A DNA stretch of 64,000 nt from NCBI GenBank assembly GCA_016125165.1, contig WGMH01000004.1:124001-188000 (forward strand), in the 5' to 3' direction. Shown piece after piece: positions 17,527 through 27,001 of the stretch (positions are counted from its first letter, which is position 1; the number at the start of each line of letters is the position of its first letter). The translations under genes and the position numbers were made by a program. The stretch is from Alphaproteobacteria bacterium. Its GTDB lineage: Bacteria > Pseudomonadota > Alphaproteobacteria > Micropepsales > Micropepsaceae. Below the pieces are notes generated by a model. It did not search any database and was not told where the DNA came from. It saw only the letters and a program-made list of their open reading frames with translations.

Positions 17527-18461
17527 CAGCGTTCGTTGTTGTCAATCCGGCATCTGGCGGCGGCCGCACTCGGCGCGACTGGCCGCTCATCGAACGCGGC
17601 CTCAACGAAATCTACCGCACACCTGTCATCACCTTTACCCGGCGGCGCGGCGAAGCGGCTCAGCTTGTGCGTCAGGCGCTGATAGAGGGCCATCTGCAGA
17701 TTGTCGCTGTCGGCGGCGACGGCACGATCAACGAAGCCATCAATGGCTTCTTCGATGTGAATGGTTCCATTTCGCCCGATGCCGTGTTTTCGTTCATCAC
17801 CAGCGGCACCGGCGGCGACTTTCGCAAAACCTTTGGCGTAGAAGCCGGCGCAGAACCGGCGCTTGCGCGCTTGCGCCATGCCAGTGTGCGGCGTGTAGAT
17901 GTGGGACGCATTTCCTGCCTCTCGCTGACCGGCGAACCTGTCGTTCGTCACTTCGTGAACATTGCCTCGTTCGGACTTTCCGGTCTGATCGTGGACAGTG
18001 TGAACCGCGCGCAGTTTTCAAAGCTGTTCGGCGGCAAGTTTGCGTTTGCCTTCCACAGCGCGCTTGCCATGCTGCGCCACAAGGATCGCACCGTCCGCTT
18101 GCGCCTGCACAACGATATGGACGAGATTTCCCGCATCTCCACGGTTGCCATCGCCAACGGCCAATATTTCGGCGGCGGCATGCGCGTGGCACCGGGCGCC
18201 AGTCCCGATGATGGAACATTCGATGTCGTGGTTCTGGGCGGCGCGGCGAAGGGACAATCATTGAAGGCGATGAATCTCATCTATACCGGCGAACATGTCG
18301 GCCAGCCCAATGTGCGCGTGCTTCGTGGTCCGCAAGTGGTGGCCGCGCCTGTGGCAGAAACGGGACACCATCCGGTTCTGATCGAGGCCGATGGCGAAAG
18401 CGCGGGCCAATTGCCCGCGACATTCGATATCCTTCCACGCGCGCTGAACCTGCGCGTGTGA
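17523..18461 (+). CDS. diacylglycerol kinase family lipid kinase
   Basis: DAGK catalytic-domain protein, 312 residues. FVVVNPASGGG at the N-terminus and the ATP-binding VAVGGDGTINEAINGF near residue 60 are the family signatures; ITSGTGGDFRKTFG and FGGGMRVAPGASPDDG follow, which place it with the YegS/DgkB/lipid-kinase group. The start at 17523 overlaps the glpD stop (ATGA); an in-frame ATG 33 bases upstream lies inside glpD and is less likely. It probably phosphorylates a diacylglycerol, sphingoid or ether-lipid-like substrate at the inner membrane. Seven bases separate it from the FAD-linked oxidase. Confidence 0.9.
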   Translation: MTAFVVVNPASGGGRTRRDWPLIERGLNEIYRTPVITFTRRRGEAAQLVRQALIEGHLQIVAVGGDGTINEAINGFFDVNGSISPDAVFSFITSGTGGDFRKTFGVEAGAEPALARLRHASVRRVDVGRISCLSLTGEPVVRHFVNIASFGLSGLIVDSVNRAQFSKLFGGKFAFAFHSALAMLRHKDRTVRLRLHNDMDEISRISTVAIANGQYFGGGMRVAPGASPDDGTFDVVVLGGAAKGQSLKAMNLIYTGEHVGQPNVRVLRGPQVVAAPVAETGHHPVLIEADGESAGQLPATFDILPRALNLRV

Positions 18462-18468
18462 GGGGACC

Positions 18469-20154
18469 ATGAGCATCGACCGCGCCAGAATCCAATGGAA
18501 CGGCTGGGGATGGACGGCCGCCAAAGACACATTGGCGGAACGTGACGAGGTGTGGACATGGCTTGCAGCCGAACTTGGCATGCCGAGCCTGCTGGCCACG
18601 CCCGCGCGTCCGCTTGCGGAAATTTCGCTTGCCCCCTCGCGCCTCACCGATGCCCTGCGGCACCGCTTTGCGGAAATGCTGGGCAACGACCGCGTGCGCA
18701 CCGATGATTATGAGCGCGCATTCCACGCCTATGGCCGCTCCTATCACGATCTGCTGCGCATGCGGCTGGGTGATCTGTCCGCCGCCCCCGATGCAGTGCT
18801 CTTTCCGCGCGCAGCTTCGGAAGTGCAAAGCGCGCTCGACCTCTGCAACGAAAACTCCATCGCCGTTGTGCCTTATGGCGGTGGCACAAGTGTCGTCGGC
18901 GGCGTAACCGGTCAAGCGAACGGCTTTCCGGCATGTGTCACGATGGATCTCTCCGGCATGGGCCGCATGCTGAACGTCGATACGGTGTCACGCATCGCAG
19001 AAGCCGAAGCGGGCATTTACGGCCCCGCACTGGAAAAGGAATTGCAGTCCAAAGGCGTAACGCTTGGCCACTATCCGCAATCCTTTGAGTTTTCCACGCT
19101 CGGCGGGTGGATCGGCCATCGCGGCGCGGGACAGAACTCCGTTCGCTATGGCAAGGCGGAGAACTGGCTGGTGGCCGCGAAAATGGCGACACCGGCGGGC
19201 ATGATGGAAACACCGGCATTCCCGGCCTCGGCGGCGGGACCCCGGCTGTCCGATCTCATGGTGGGGTCCGAAGGAACACTTGGCATCATCACGGAAGCCA
19301 CATTCAAGGTACGCGCCATACCCGAAGCGATCGACTATTGCGGATACCTGTTCCACGATTTCGCCACCGGCGTGGCCGCCATCCGTGAAGCCGTTCAAAC
19401 GGGGATATCGGTCGCGATGCTGCGGCTCTCCGATCCCGAAGAAACACGATTCTATCGTGCATTTGGCACGCTCGGCAAAAAGCGCTCCGCTTTCGATGGC
19501 TTTGCCGATGCGGTGTTGAAATATCGAAATTTCGGACCCGGCGCCTGCGCCCTCATCGCCGGCTTCGAAGATACCGATGATGCCGTCCGCGCCAACCGGG
19601 CCCGCTTCGCCCGCATCGCGCGCAATCTTGGCGCCATGAACCTGGGCAAGGCACAAGGCGAACGCTGGCGCGCGGGCCGCTTCCACGGGCCCTACATGCG
19701 CGAACCGATGATGAATCGCGCCGTTGGCGTCGATACGCTGGAAACCGCTACGCACTGGTCAAACATCGACCGCCTCCATGCCGCCGTGCGCAGCGCGCTG
19801 AACACCGCGATCGAGCGCACCGCGCCGCGCCCCGGCGCGAAAGGCATCGTGATGTGTCATGTCAGCCATGCCTATACAGATGGTGCGAGTCTGTATTACA
19901 CGATGATTTTTCCGCGTGCGCTTGATGGCGAGATCGCACAGTGGAAAGAGATCAAGACGGCGGCATCCAATGCCATCTCCGCGCATGGCGGCACGATCAG
20001 CCATCATCACGGCGTTGGGGAAGACCACCTGCCATGGATCGAAGCGGAAAAAGGTGCGCTTTCCATCGAGGCATTGCGCGCGGCAAAGCGCGCACTCGAC
20101 CCAAAAGGCATCATGAACCCGGGGAAACTTATCCCTCCGACAGCGCATCCTTGA
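18469..20154 (+). CDS. FAD-binding oxidase, alkyl-dihydroxyacetonephosphate synthase-like
   Basis: Flavoprotein of the VAO/PCMH family, 561 residues. The FAD-binding segment is VPYGGGTSVVGGVTG (near 142-156), with HYPQSFEFSTLGGWIGHRGAGQNS and LMVGSEGTLGIITEATF downstream, and a C-terminal FAD-oxidase C domain ending in HHHGVGEDHLPW and LDPKGIMNPGKL. The HHHGVG motif and the neighbourhood resemble alkyl-DHAP synthase (AGPS), which swaps the acyl of acyl-DHAP for an alkyl group in ether-lipid synthesis; D-lactate/glycolate-type dehydrogenases are the alternative. Together with glpD and the lipid kinase it suggests an ether- or otherwise modified glycerolipid pathway. Its 3' end overlaps the convergent esterase by 26 bases. 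Confidence 0.85.
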   Translation: MSIDRARIQWNGWGWTAAKDTLAERDEVWTWLAAELGMPSLLATPARPLAEISLAPSRLTDALRHRFAEMLGNDRVRTDDYERAFHAYGRSYHDLLRMRLGDLSAAPDAVLFPRAASEVQSALDLCNENSIAVVPYGGGTSVVGGVTGQANGFPACVTMDLSGMGRMLNVDTVSRIAEAEAGIYGPALEKELQSKGVTLGHYPQSFEFSTLGGWIGHRGAGQNSVRYGKAENWLVAAKMATPAGMMETPAFPASAAGPRLSDLMVGSEGTLGIITEATFKVRAIPEAIDYCGYLFHDFATGVAAIREAVQTGISVAMLRLSDPEETRFYRAFGTLGKKRSAFDGFADAVLKYRNFGPGACALIAGFEDTDDAVRANRARFARIARNLGAMNLGKAQGERWRAGRFHGPYMREPMMNRAVGVDTLETATHWSNIDRLHAAVRSALNTAIERTAPRPGAKGIVMCHVSHAYTDGASLYYTMIFPRALDGEIAQWKEIKTAASNAISAHGGTISHHHGVGEDHLPWIEAEKGALSIEALRAAKRALDPKGIMNPGKLIPPTAHP

Positions 20155-21073
20155 GCGCACGCGCGGCGGCGGCGAGCGCTTCGGGCGCCTGCGGCAGAAC
20201 GCTCTGCATATAGGTGAAATCATGCACCATGTCGGTGTAATCCACGATCGTCACCGAAACGCCCGCGTCCAGCAGCTTCTCCGCATAAGCCACGCCTTCG
20301 TCATGCAGCGGATCAAAGCCGGCAACCGTCACATAGGCACGTGGCAATCCCTTCGCGCTTTCCGCTGACAGCGGTGAAATGCGCGGATCGCTGTCGTCGG
20401 CGCCAGACGGCAGATAGTGATTGTAGAACCAGTTGAGCGTGGCGGTTTCCAGAAAATAGCCTTCCGCGAATTCCCGCAGCGAATTGGTTTCCGTGCCGAT
20501 CTGCGTGACGGGGAACATCAGAAGCTGAAAGTCGATTTCCGGCCCGCCCTTCTTCCTGGCCTGCTGACACACGATAGCCGCCAGCGCGCCACCGGCCGAA
20601 TCTCCGCCCACCGCAAGCCGGTTTGCGTCCACGCCCAGTTGGCTGGCGTTCTCGGCGATCCATTCCGTGGCGCGAACGGCATCGTCTACAGCGGCCGGAT
20701 ATTTGTGTTCCGGCGCCAGCCGATAATCGACCGCAATCACGCGACAACCCGATTCATTGGCAATCAGGCGGCAAAGGCCATCATGGGTATCGAGATTGCC
20801 GAACACGAATCCGCCGCCGTGAAAATAGACCAGCGTGGGCAACGGTTCCGCGCTTGCCGCCACTGGCGTGTAACTGCGCAAGGGGATCGGTCCATCTTCG
20901 GATTCCGCCGCCAGATTGACCACCTTTCCAATAGGCACGTCGCGCGGGCCGGCTACCTGCATCATGCCTGCAAAGGTCTCGCGCGCCTGATCCGGCGTCA
21001 TCTGCCAGGTCTTGGGTCCGGGAACGGCGGAGAGCTGGTCCAGAAATGCTTTGACCAGCGGATCGAGCGGCAT
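20129..21073 (-). CDS. alpha/beta hydrolase of the hormone-sensitive lipase family
   Basis: Cytosolic esterase/lipase, 314 residues, family IV. The oxyanion motif HGGGFVFG lies near residue 84, the nucleophile is in GGDSAGGALA (Ser near 159), the acid in GFDPLHDEG and the histidine in DMVHDFTYM. ATG at 21073 with a GAGG-type ribosome site. It is convergent with the AGPS-like oxidase, overlapping 26 bases. It could act on glycerolipid esters made by the neighbouring operon, but that is only inference from position. Substrate range of the family is broad short- to medium-chain esters. Confidence 0.92.
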   Translation of the reverse strand: MPLDPLVKAFLDQLSAVPGPKTWQMTPDQARETFAGMMQVAGPRDVPIGKVVNLAAESEDGPIPLRSYTPVAASAEPLPTLVYFHGGGFVFGNLDTHDGLCRLIANESGCRVIAVDYRLAPEHKYPAAVDDAVRATEWIAENASQLGVDANRLAVGGDSAGGALAAIVCQQARKKGGPEIDFQLLMFPVTQIGTETNSLREFAEGYFLETATLNWFYNHYLPSGADDSDPRISPLSAESAKGLPRAYVTVAGFDPLHDEGVAYAEKLLDAGVSVTIVDYTDMVHDFTYMQSVLPQAPEALAAAARALKDALSEG

Positions 21074-21148
21074 GGAAGAACCTCATTCAGAACGGGCCGC
21101 GAGTTTGCGCAGCCACGGTCGGTTCATGCAAGCGGCAAGATGCAGCTG

Positions 21149-21361
21149 TCAGTTGATCGTAAGTGGCGCCGCGGGGTCGAGGCGCAGAGAGACGATATCG
21201 TCGATAAAGCAGCAGAGCGTCTGCCAGAACGCGGCGCGATCCAGAGCGCCCTCCGACTCGAGCGCGGCCCGCGTGCGACGCGCATAATCAAGCGCCGCCG
21301 AACCATGTTCAGCGGCGAGGTCGGCGGCCAGCTCGCGGAAGTCCTGTGCCTTCATGTGCAT
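21149..21361 (-). CDS. small conserved-looking hypothetical protein (70 aa)
   Basis: Not recognised. The 70-residue frame begins MHMKAQDFRELAADLAAEHG and is helical, rich in Ala, Leu and Arg, with a central Trp/Cys pair (FWQTLCCFIDDIV). There is no signal peptide or membrane segment. A second in-frame ATG two codons in (21355) is an equal candidate for the start. It lies between the esterase and the DUF924 gene on the same strand, with 29 bases to the latter. Codon use and the amphipathic pattern suggest a real gene. Confidence 0.6.
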   Translation of the reverse strand: MHMKAQDFRELAADLAAEHGSAALDYARRTRAALESEGALDRAAFWQTLCCFIDDIVSLRLDPAAPLTIN

Positions 21362-21390
21362 ACCATGCGCCTGGCATGGTAAGCGCCCGG

Positions 21391-21933
21391 TTAAAATCCG
21401 GGATTGGAGGCAAGAAACGCCTGTTCTTCGCTGGTTGATGAACGGTTAAGCGCCGCATTGCGGCCTGGAAAACGCCCAAACCGCGCGATCACCTCGCGAT
21501 GCTTCAGCGCGAAAGCATGGTTTTCGCTGTCCACGCCAATTCGTTCGGCAATCAATTCCACGGATCGGTTCTGGTCATTCAGGTTTTCCGAATGCATGAA
21601 AGGCAGATAGAAGAAGATGCGCATGGGCCCTGCAATGGCAATATCGTATCCGGCCGCCACGCTGTCATAAGCAACATCGCGTGCCCTGCCGTCTGTTGCG
21701 AAAGCGCGCGCATCGCCGCGAAATATGTTGCGGGGCACTTGATCCAGCAGGATCAGCAACGCCAGAGAACCCTCGGCGTCATTGCGCCATTCGTCCAGCC
21801 GGCCATCGCGGGCGGCTTCATGCAGATCACCGAGCTTTGCAGCGATTTCGGCGTCCAGCGCGGAATCTTTCACATACCAGCGCGCCGGTCCGACATCGTG
21901 CAGCCAGAAATCGACGATCTGCTTTGGCGTCAT
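21391..21933 (-). CDS. DUF924 family protein
   Basis: Member of the DUF924 (YPO-type) family, 180 residues, beginning with the typical TPKQIVDFWLHDVGPARWY. LDQVPRNIFRGDARAFATD and RIFFYLPFMHSENLNDQ are family signatures. Helical, soluble, function unknown; similar proteins are found next to fatty-acid or transferase genes without a defined role. Its ATG overlaps the stop of the upstream acyl-CoA ligase by ATGA (21930-21933), so the two are cotranslated. Confidence 0.92.
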   Translation of the reverse strand: MTPKQIVDFWLHDVGPARWYVKDSALDAEIAAKLGDLHEAARDGRLDEWRNDAEGSLALLILLDQVPRNIFRGDARAFATDGRARDVAYDSVAAGYDIAIAGPMRIFFYLPFMHSENLNDQNRSVELIAERIGVDSENHAFALKHREVIARFGRFPGRNAALNRSSTSEEQAFLASNPGF

Positions 21934-23810
21934 GGGATCTCGATCACCTCTTCGGGTGAAGGGGAAACGTAGAGCCTGTCCGCAAGTTCCTTTCGGCGCT
22001 CCATCGTGGCGCGCTGGTTGATGTAGCCCTTGTCGGTGATCTCATGTCCATCCACAGATGGTGGTTCGGTCATGAGAAGCACGCGCTTCACGCGAGTGGA
22101 GGAACCAGGATTGGCCTTGTTGTAGGCAACGAACTTGTCGATGACGAACTGGCGCACTTTCGGATGTGCATAAAGCTCGGCGGCGGTGGCCGGTGCGCCC
22201 TCGCCAACGATCGCCTGCGCGGCCTGATAATTCGGCCATGCCAAAAGCGCGACAAAAGCCTTGTCGTGACCGCACACCACGCAATCGGCGATCAGCGGCG
22301 AAGCCGCCGCCACGGCATGGGCGCGCAATGTACCAACGGAAACCCAGGTGCCGGAATCGAGCTTGAAGTCCTCCGTCACGCGGCCGTCGAAGACAAGGCC
22401 CTGCCCCGGATCGCTTTCGTCGAGAAACCGCGCCGCATCCCCCAGCGAATAGAACCCTTCCTCATCGAACGCTTTTTGCGTCAGGTCATCGCGCTTGTGG
22501 TAGCCGGGCGTCACGGTGGGGCCCTTTACGCGCACCTCCATTTTTGTTCCGTTGGGAACGAGCTTCAGTGTAATGCCCGGCAGTGGCAGACCAATCAGTC
22601 CGACCCGCTCCGTGATCCAGTGCACCACCGTGATGCCCTGTGTTTCGGTTGCGCCATACATGGTGGTGAGCGGTATGCGCATTCCGGTGGATGCGATGGC
22701 GAGCGCCTGAATGCGCTCATAGATGTCCTGACTGAGCGTCGCGCCGCCATAACCTACAAGGCGCAGCTTGGCGAAAAACTTGTCGCGCAGTTCCGCGTCG
22801 CGTTCCATGGCGTCGGCGAGCCACGAAAGAGCAATCGGCGCCGAGCCAAAGCCCAGAGGTGAAATCTCGCGCAGGTTGCGGATCGTTTCCTCGAACATGC
22901 CGGGCAGCGGTTTCCCGGCATCGAGATAGACCGTGCCGCCCGCATTCATGTTGTTGTTGAAGCCGATATTGCCGGCGGAGATATGATTCCATGGCATCCA
23001 TTCGAGCGATTGCGGAATTTCGTCCGGATCGGGCTCTTCGGTGCGCAGCGCCGTTTGTCCGGCGATGACCGCACACATCATGCCGTGTGTCTGGATCACA
23101 CCCTTTGGCATACCGGTGGATCCGGATGTGAAGAGAAACTTCGCCACCGTGTCATGGCCGATCTTCTCGACGGACTTTGGCACGGCAGGGCCATGATTGG
23201 TCTTCAGAAGATTTTCGTAGGCTGTCGTTTCGCGGCCGGGAATAGGGATGGCAGTGACGACTTCGACGCCTTCGAGCGGAAGGGCATCCAATGCACGCGC
23301 ATACAGCGGCCCCTGCTCCGCGAAGATCATTTTCGGCTGCGCGGTTTCGAAGACATGCTTCAGCTTGGAATGATCGCCGCTCATCAGCGAATACGCGACC
23401 GAAACCGGGGCAACAGGCACCCGCGCCTTCATGGCGCCAAGCATCATCACGGCATGGCGAATGGAATTGCCGGAAAGCACCATGAGCGGGGTGTCGGGAC
23501 CAAGACCGCGGTCGATCATGGCTTGCGCCACGGCATTGGCCTGCGTGTTGGCTTCGCCGTAGGTGATGAAGCGCCAATCGCCATATTTGCCATCGGGTTG
23601 CGGGATGCGTTCGCCAATAAAGTTCCGCTCGGGGTGTTCGGCGGCCCGCTCTTCCAGAAGGTGAGCGATGGAGCGGTGCATCTCGCCCAGCGCGTGGCGT
23701 TGGGAAATGTAGATTGTGCCGTCGTCCTTCCGCACGATTTCCAGATCGGGTGCCTTTTGCGGCAGAGGCTTGAAGGGCGGCAAATCGGTGGATTTCACCT
23801 CAAGATTCAT
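21930..23810 (-). CDS. AMP-binding acyl-CoA ligase, feruloyl-CoA synthase-like
   Basis: Acyl-adenylate/thioester-forming enzyme, 626 residues. The phosphate-binding loop is FTSGSTGMPKGVIQTH (near 230), with MYGATETQG and later YSLGDAARFLDESDPGQGLVFDGRVTEDFKL. The long N-terminus and the variant VTEDFKL motif (in place of the usual GRxKDxI) are typical of feruloyl-CoA synthases, which activate hydroxycinnamic acids for side-chain removal. No enoyl-CoA hydratase/aldolase or vanillin dehydrogenase is adjacent, so the aromatic-acid role is family-based. ATG at 23810 with GGGGAG upstream. Divergent from coaBC. Confidence 0.85.
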   Translation of the reverse strand: MNLEVKSTDLPPFKPLPQKAPDLEIVRKDDGTIYISQRHALGEMHRSIAHLLEERAAEHPERNFIGERIPQPDGKYGDWRFITYGEANTQANAVAQAMIDRGLGPDTPLMVLSGNSIRHAVMMLGAMKARVPVAPVSVAYSLMSGDHSKLKHVFETAQPKMIFAEQGPLYARALDALPLEGVEVVTAIPIPGRETTAYENLLKTNHGPAVPKSVEKIGHDTVAKFLFTSGSTGMPKGVIQTHGMMCAVIAGQTALRTEEPDPDEIPQSLEWMPWNHISAGNIGFNNNMNAGGTVYLDAGKPLPGMFEETIRNLREISPLGFGSAPIALSWLADAMERDAELRDKFFAKLRLVGYGGATLSQDIYERIQALAIASTGMRIPLTTMYGATETQGITVVHWITERVGLIGLPLPGITLKLVPNGTKMEVRVKGPTVTPGYHKRDDLTQKAFDEEGFYSLGDAARFLDESDPGQGLVFDGRVTEDFKLDSGTWVSVGTLRAHAVAAASPLIADCVVCGHDKAFVALLAWPNYQAAQAIVGEGAPATAAELYAHPKVRQFVIDKFVAYNKANPGSSTRVKRVLLMTEPPSVDGHEITDKGYINQRATMERRKELADRLYVSPSPEEVIEIP

Positions 23811-23910
23811 GGATTTTCTCCCCGGCGCCGAAGAACTACACTTCGGGCTCGTTATTCCCTATATATTACCCTGAAGGTGCGGGATTTTCCGCCCAACAGG
23901 ATTTGTGCCG

Positions 23911-25119
23911 ATGCGTGGCAAGAGCGTTCTTCTCATCATTGGCGGTGGAATCGCTGCCTACAAGTCCCTTGAACTCATTCGCCGTTTGCGCGAGCGCGGC
24001 GCTACGGTAAGGGCGATCCTCACGAACGCCGGTTCGCAGTTTGTGACGCCGCTTTCCGTTTCGGCACTCACAGGTGAGCAGGTTTTCCAGGACCTGTTCA
24101 GCCTGACTGACGAATCGCAGATGGGGCATATCCAGCTCTCGCGCTCGGCCGATCTGGTCGTTGTCGCGCCCGCCACCGCCGACCTGATGGCCAAGCTGGC
24201 GAACGGTCATGCCAACGATCTGGCGACAACCGCCCTCCTCGCCACCGACAAGCGCGTGTTGATGGCACCGGCCATGAATGTGCGCATGTGGAACCATCCG
24301 GCCACGCAACGGAACCTCAAACAGCTGAAAGCCGATGGCGTGCTGTTCGTGGGCCCGAACGATGGCGAGATGGCGTGCGGCGAATTTGGGCCGGGCCGCA
24401 TGGCCGAACCCACAGAGATTGCCGAAGCCATTGAGCGGGCGCTCATGCAGCAGAGCCCAGGTCCGCTCACCGGCATCAGGGCGCTTGTGACGGCGGGCCC
24501 GACGCATGAGCCGCTCGATCCCGTGCGCTTCATCGCCAATCGCTCCTCCGGCAAGCAGGGCTATGCCATCGCGCGCGCGCTTGCCGATGCCGGCGCGGAC
24601 ACGACGCTCGTTTCCGGTCCCGTGGAAATCGCGCCGCCGCCGCGCGTGAAACTTCTGAAAGTGGAAAGCGCACGCGAGATGCTGGCGGCCTGTGAGTCCG
24701 TTTTGCCGGTGGATGTGGCGGTGTGCGCCGCCGCCGTCGCGGACTGGCGTCCCGAAGTCGCCACCAACAGCAAGATCAAGAAAACGGATGATGGCGCCTC
24801 GCCTTCGCTGAAATTGGTGCACAACCCCGACATTCTGGCCACGCTCTCGCGCAGCGAAAAACGCCCCGGCCTTGTGATCGGCTTCGCAGCGGAAACCGAC
24901 GATGTGATCGCGCATGCACAAGCCAAGCTGCAGCGGAAGGGTTGCGACTGGATCGTCGCCAACGATGTAAGCCCCTCCACCGGCATCATGGGCGGCGACC
25001 GGAACACCGTGCACATCATTTCCAAATCTGGCGTGGAAGACTGGCCGGAACTGGAGAAGGGCGAAGTGGGCCGCCGCCTCGCTGTGCGCATTGCGCAAGC
25101 ATTGGGGCGCGCTGCGTGA
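23911..25119 (+). CDS. coaBC: bifunctional phosphopantothenoylcysteine decarboxylase / phosphopantothenate-cysteine ligase
   Basis: Two consecutive steps of coenzyme A synthesis. The N-terminal flavoprotein (CoaC) has [16 protein letters not shown], the histidine/PASANT-like region [19 protein letters not shown], and the active-site Cys loop [14 protein letters not shown] near residue 155. The C-terminal CoaB domain has [24 protein letters not shown] and KIKK. About 402 residues. ATG at 23911; an in-frame GTG two codons upstream (23905) is possible and sits closer to a weak AGG. The stop overlaps dut by GTGA. coaBC-dut is a conserved bacterial pair. Confidence 0.96.
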   Translation: MRGKSVLLIIGGGIAAYKSLELIRRLRERGATVRAILTNAGSQFVTPLSVSALTGEQVFQDLFSLTDESQMGHIQLSRSADLVVVAPATADLMAKLANGHANDLATTALLATDKRVLMAPAMNVRMWNHPATQRNLKQLKADGVLFVGPNDGEMACGEFGPGRMAEPTEIAEAIERALMQQSPGPLTGIRALVTAGPTHEPLDPVRFIANRSSGKQGYAIARALADAGADTTLVSGPVEIAPPPRVKLLKVESAREMLAACESVLPVDVAVCAAAVADWRPEVATNSKIKKTDDGASPSLKLVHNPDILATLSRSEKRPGLVIGFAAETDDVIAHAQAKLQRKGCDWIVANDVSPSTGIMGGDRNTVHIISKSGVEDWPELEKGEVGRRLAVRIAQALGRAA

Positions 25120-25556
25120 AAATATCCATTCAGCGCCTTGCCTCCGACCTGCCCCTGCCCGCCTATGCAACGGACGGCGCGGCGGGGCTCGACCTTCATG
25201 CCGCCGAAGAACGCACGCTCGCTCCGGGCGAACGCGCGGCGATTGCCTGCGGCATCGCCATTGCGCTGCCTTCCGGTTTCGAAGCCCAGATACGCCCGCG
25301 TTCCGGCCTCGCTCTCAAGAGCGGCATCACCGTGCTGAACACGCCTGGTACGATCGACAGCGACTATCGCGGCGAAATCAAAGCCATCCTCATCAATCAC
25401 GGACAGGAACCGTTTGCCATCACGCGCGGCATGAAGATCGCGCAGATGGTGATTGCCCGCCATGAAGCCGTGGAGTGGAGCGAAATAAACGAGCTTCCCG
25501 CGAGCGATCGCGGCACAGGCGGCTTCGGTTCCACAGGGCTGCACACGCGCAAGTGA
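25116..25556 (+). CDS. dut: dUTP diphosphatase
   Basis: Homotrimeric dUTPase that hydrolyses dUTP to dUMP and keeps uracil out of DNA. Length 146 residues from a GTG start at 25116 that overlaps coaBC. All five motifs are visible: [31 protein letters not shown], the Arg/Val region before VEWSE, and the C-terminal [11 protein letters not shown] longer frame upstream exists but lies inside coaBC. The Rrf2 gene starts only a few bases after the stop. Confidence 0.97.
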   Translation: MKISIQRLASDLPLPAYATDGAAGLDLHAAEERTLAPGERAAIACGIAIALPSGFEAQIRPRSGLALKSGITVLNTPGTIDSDYRGEIKAILINHGQEPFAITRGMKIAQMVIARHEAVEWSEINELPASDRGTGGFGSTGLHTRK

Positions 25557-25561
25557 CAAAG

Positions 25562-26014
25562 ATGCTGAAACTATCCCGAAAGACTCTTCTGGCTCTCGAA
25601 GCGGTGATCGATATCGCTTTCAATGCGCGTCCCGAACCCGTTCAGGCCAAGGAAATTACGGCCCGTCAGGGTGTGCCGCAGCGCTATCTCGAACAGGTGA
25701 TGCAGCAATTGGTGCGGGCGGGCATTCTCAAAGGTGTCCGTGGACCGCGCGGCGGCTATCGCCTTGCCAAGGAACGTCGCCGCATTTCCGTTGGCGAGAT
25801 CGTGCGCGTGGCGGAGAGTATCGATGATGGTGAGACCGAAGCCGCTGCCCCGCATTCGGATTTGGGTGCGCGCATCGTCACGCCGATGATTGCCTCGCTG
25901 CAGGACGAAGTCATGAAGCGGCTTGATGGCATCTCCATCGAAGATCTTTGCCAGCAGGCGCGCGCCGCCGGCGTCGATTGCGGTGGTCCGAACCCCGCAG
26001 ATTTCACCATTTAG
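25562..26014 (+). CDS. Rrf2 family transcriptional regulator (CymR-like)
   Basis: Winged-helix repressor of the Rrf2 family, about 150 residues. The N-terminal helix-turn-helix [16 protein letters not shown] and [34 protein letters not shown] is canonical. The IscR/NsrR-type triple-cysteine cluster is absent: the only cysteines are in [16 protein letters not shown] at the end, so it probably holds no Fe-S cluster, as in CymR. It lies 14 bases before cysK, which suggests control of cysteine synthesis. An in-frame GTG at 25553 that overlaps the dut stop is an alternative start. Confidence 0.88.
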   Translation: MLKLSRKTLLALEAVIDIAFNARPEPVQAKEITARQGVPQRYLEQVMQQLVRAGILKGVRGPRGGYRLAKERRRISVGEIVRVAESIDDGETEAAAPHSDLGARIVTPMIASLQDEVMKRLDGISIEDLCQQARAAGVDCGGPNPADFTI

Positions 26015-26028
26015 GACAGGAGACATCC

Positions 26029-26991
26029 ATGGCATCGCCCCTGAAGCCCGGACGCGGACATATCTACAACTCCATCACCGAAACCATTGGCGATACGCCG
26101 CTGGTGCGGCTCGCGCGCTTGCCGAAGGAAGCCGGCGCGAAGGCAGACATCTTGCTGAAGCTCGAATTCTTCAATCCGCTTTCAAGCGTCAAGGACCGCA
26201 TCGGCGTCGCCATGATCGAGGCGCTGGAAAGGGATGGAAAGATCACGCCCGGAAAATCCACGCTGATCGAACCCACCAGCGGCAACACCGGGATCGCGCT
26301 TGCCTTCGTGGCGGCGGCGAAGGGCTATAAACTTATCCTCGTCATGCCGGAATCGATGTCGCTCGAACGGCGCAAGATGCTTGCGCTACTCGGTGCCGAA
26401 CTGGTGCTGACAGAAGCCGCCAAAGGCATGAAGGGTGCCATCGCGAAAGCGCAGGAGCTGATTGCCGCCACGCCCGGCGCAATCATGCCGCAGCAGTTCG
26501 AGAATCCTGCGAACCCGGACATTCACCGCCGCACCACCGCCGAAGAAATCTGGCGCGACACCGATGGCGGCGTCGATGCCGTGATCTCCGGCGTCGGCAC
26601 GGGCGGCACGATCACCGGTGTCGGTCAGGTGCTGAAACAGAAGAAGCCTTCGGTGCGCATGATCGCGCTGGAGCCGGAAGATTCGCCCGTGCTGTCCGGT
26701 GGACAACCGGGCCCGCACAAGATTCAGGGCATCGGAGCAGGCTTTGTACCGGGCATTCTCGATCGCGGCGTGATCGACGAGATCGTCACCATCTCGAATG
26801 AAACCGCGTTTGAAACTGCGCGGAAGGTCGCCCGATTGGAAGGCATACCTGTCGGCATCTCGTCGGGTGCCGCCATCGCCGCGGCGCTCGAAGTGGGCGC
26901 CCGGCCGGAGATGGCAGGCAAGATGATCGTAGCGATCATCCCCTCCTTCGCTGAACGCTATCTGTCGACGGCGCTGTTCGAAGGCCTGTAA
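26029..26991 (+). CDS. cysK: cysteine synthase (O-acetylserine sulfhydrylase)
   Basis: PLP enzyme making cysteine from O-acetylserine and sulfide, cytosolic, 320 residues. The PLP lysine is in [11 protein letters not shown] near residue 45, with [11 protein letters not shown], the substrate loop [12 protein letters not shown], and [16 protein letters not shown] at 26029 has a strong AGGACAGGAGA ribosome site; the frame is open further upstream but that part is inside the regulator gene. It is cotranscribed with the Rrf2 regulator, fitting autoregulated control by cysteine status. Confidence 0.96.
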   Translation: MASPLKPGRGHIYNSITETIGDTPLVRLARLPKEAGAKADILLKLEFFNPLSSVKDRIGVAMIEALERDGKITPGKSTLIEPTSGNTGIALAFVAAAKGYKLILVMPESMSLERRKMLALLGAELVLTEAAKGMKGAIAKAQELIAATPGAIMPQQFENPANPDIHRRTTAEEIWRDTDGGVDAVISGVGTGGTITGVGQVLKQKKPSVRMIALEPEDSPVLSGGQPGPHKIQGIGAGFVPGILDRGVIDEIVTISNETAFETARKVARLEGIPVGISSGAAIAAALEVGARPEMAGKMIVAIIPSFAERYLSTALFEGL

Positions 26992-27001
26992 ATCGCGCCG
27001 G

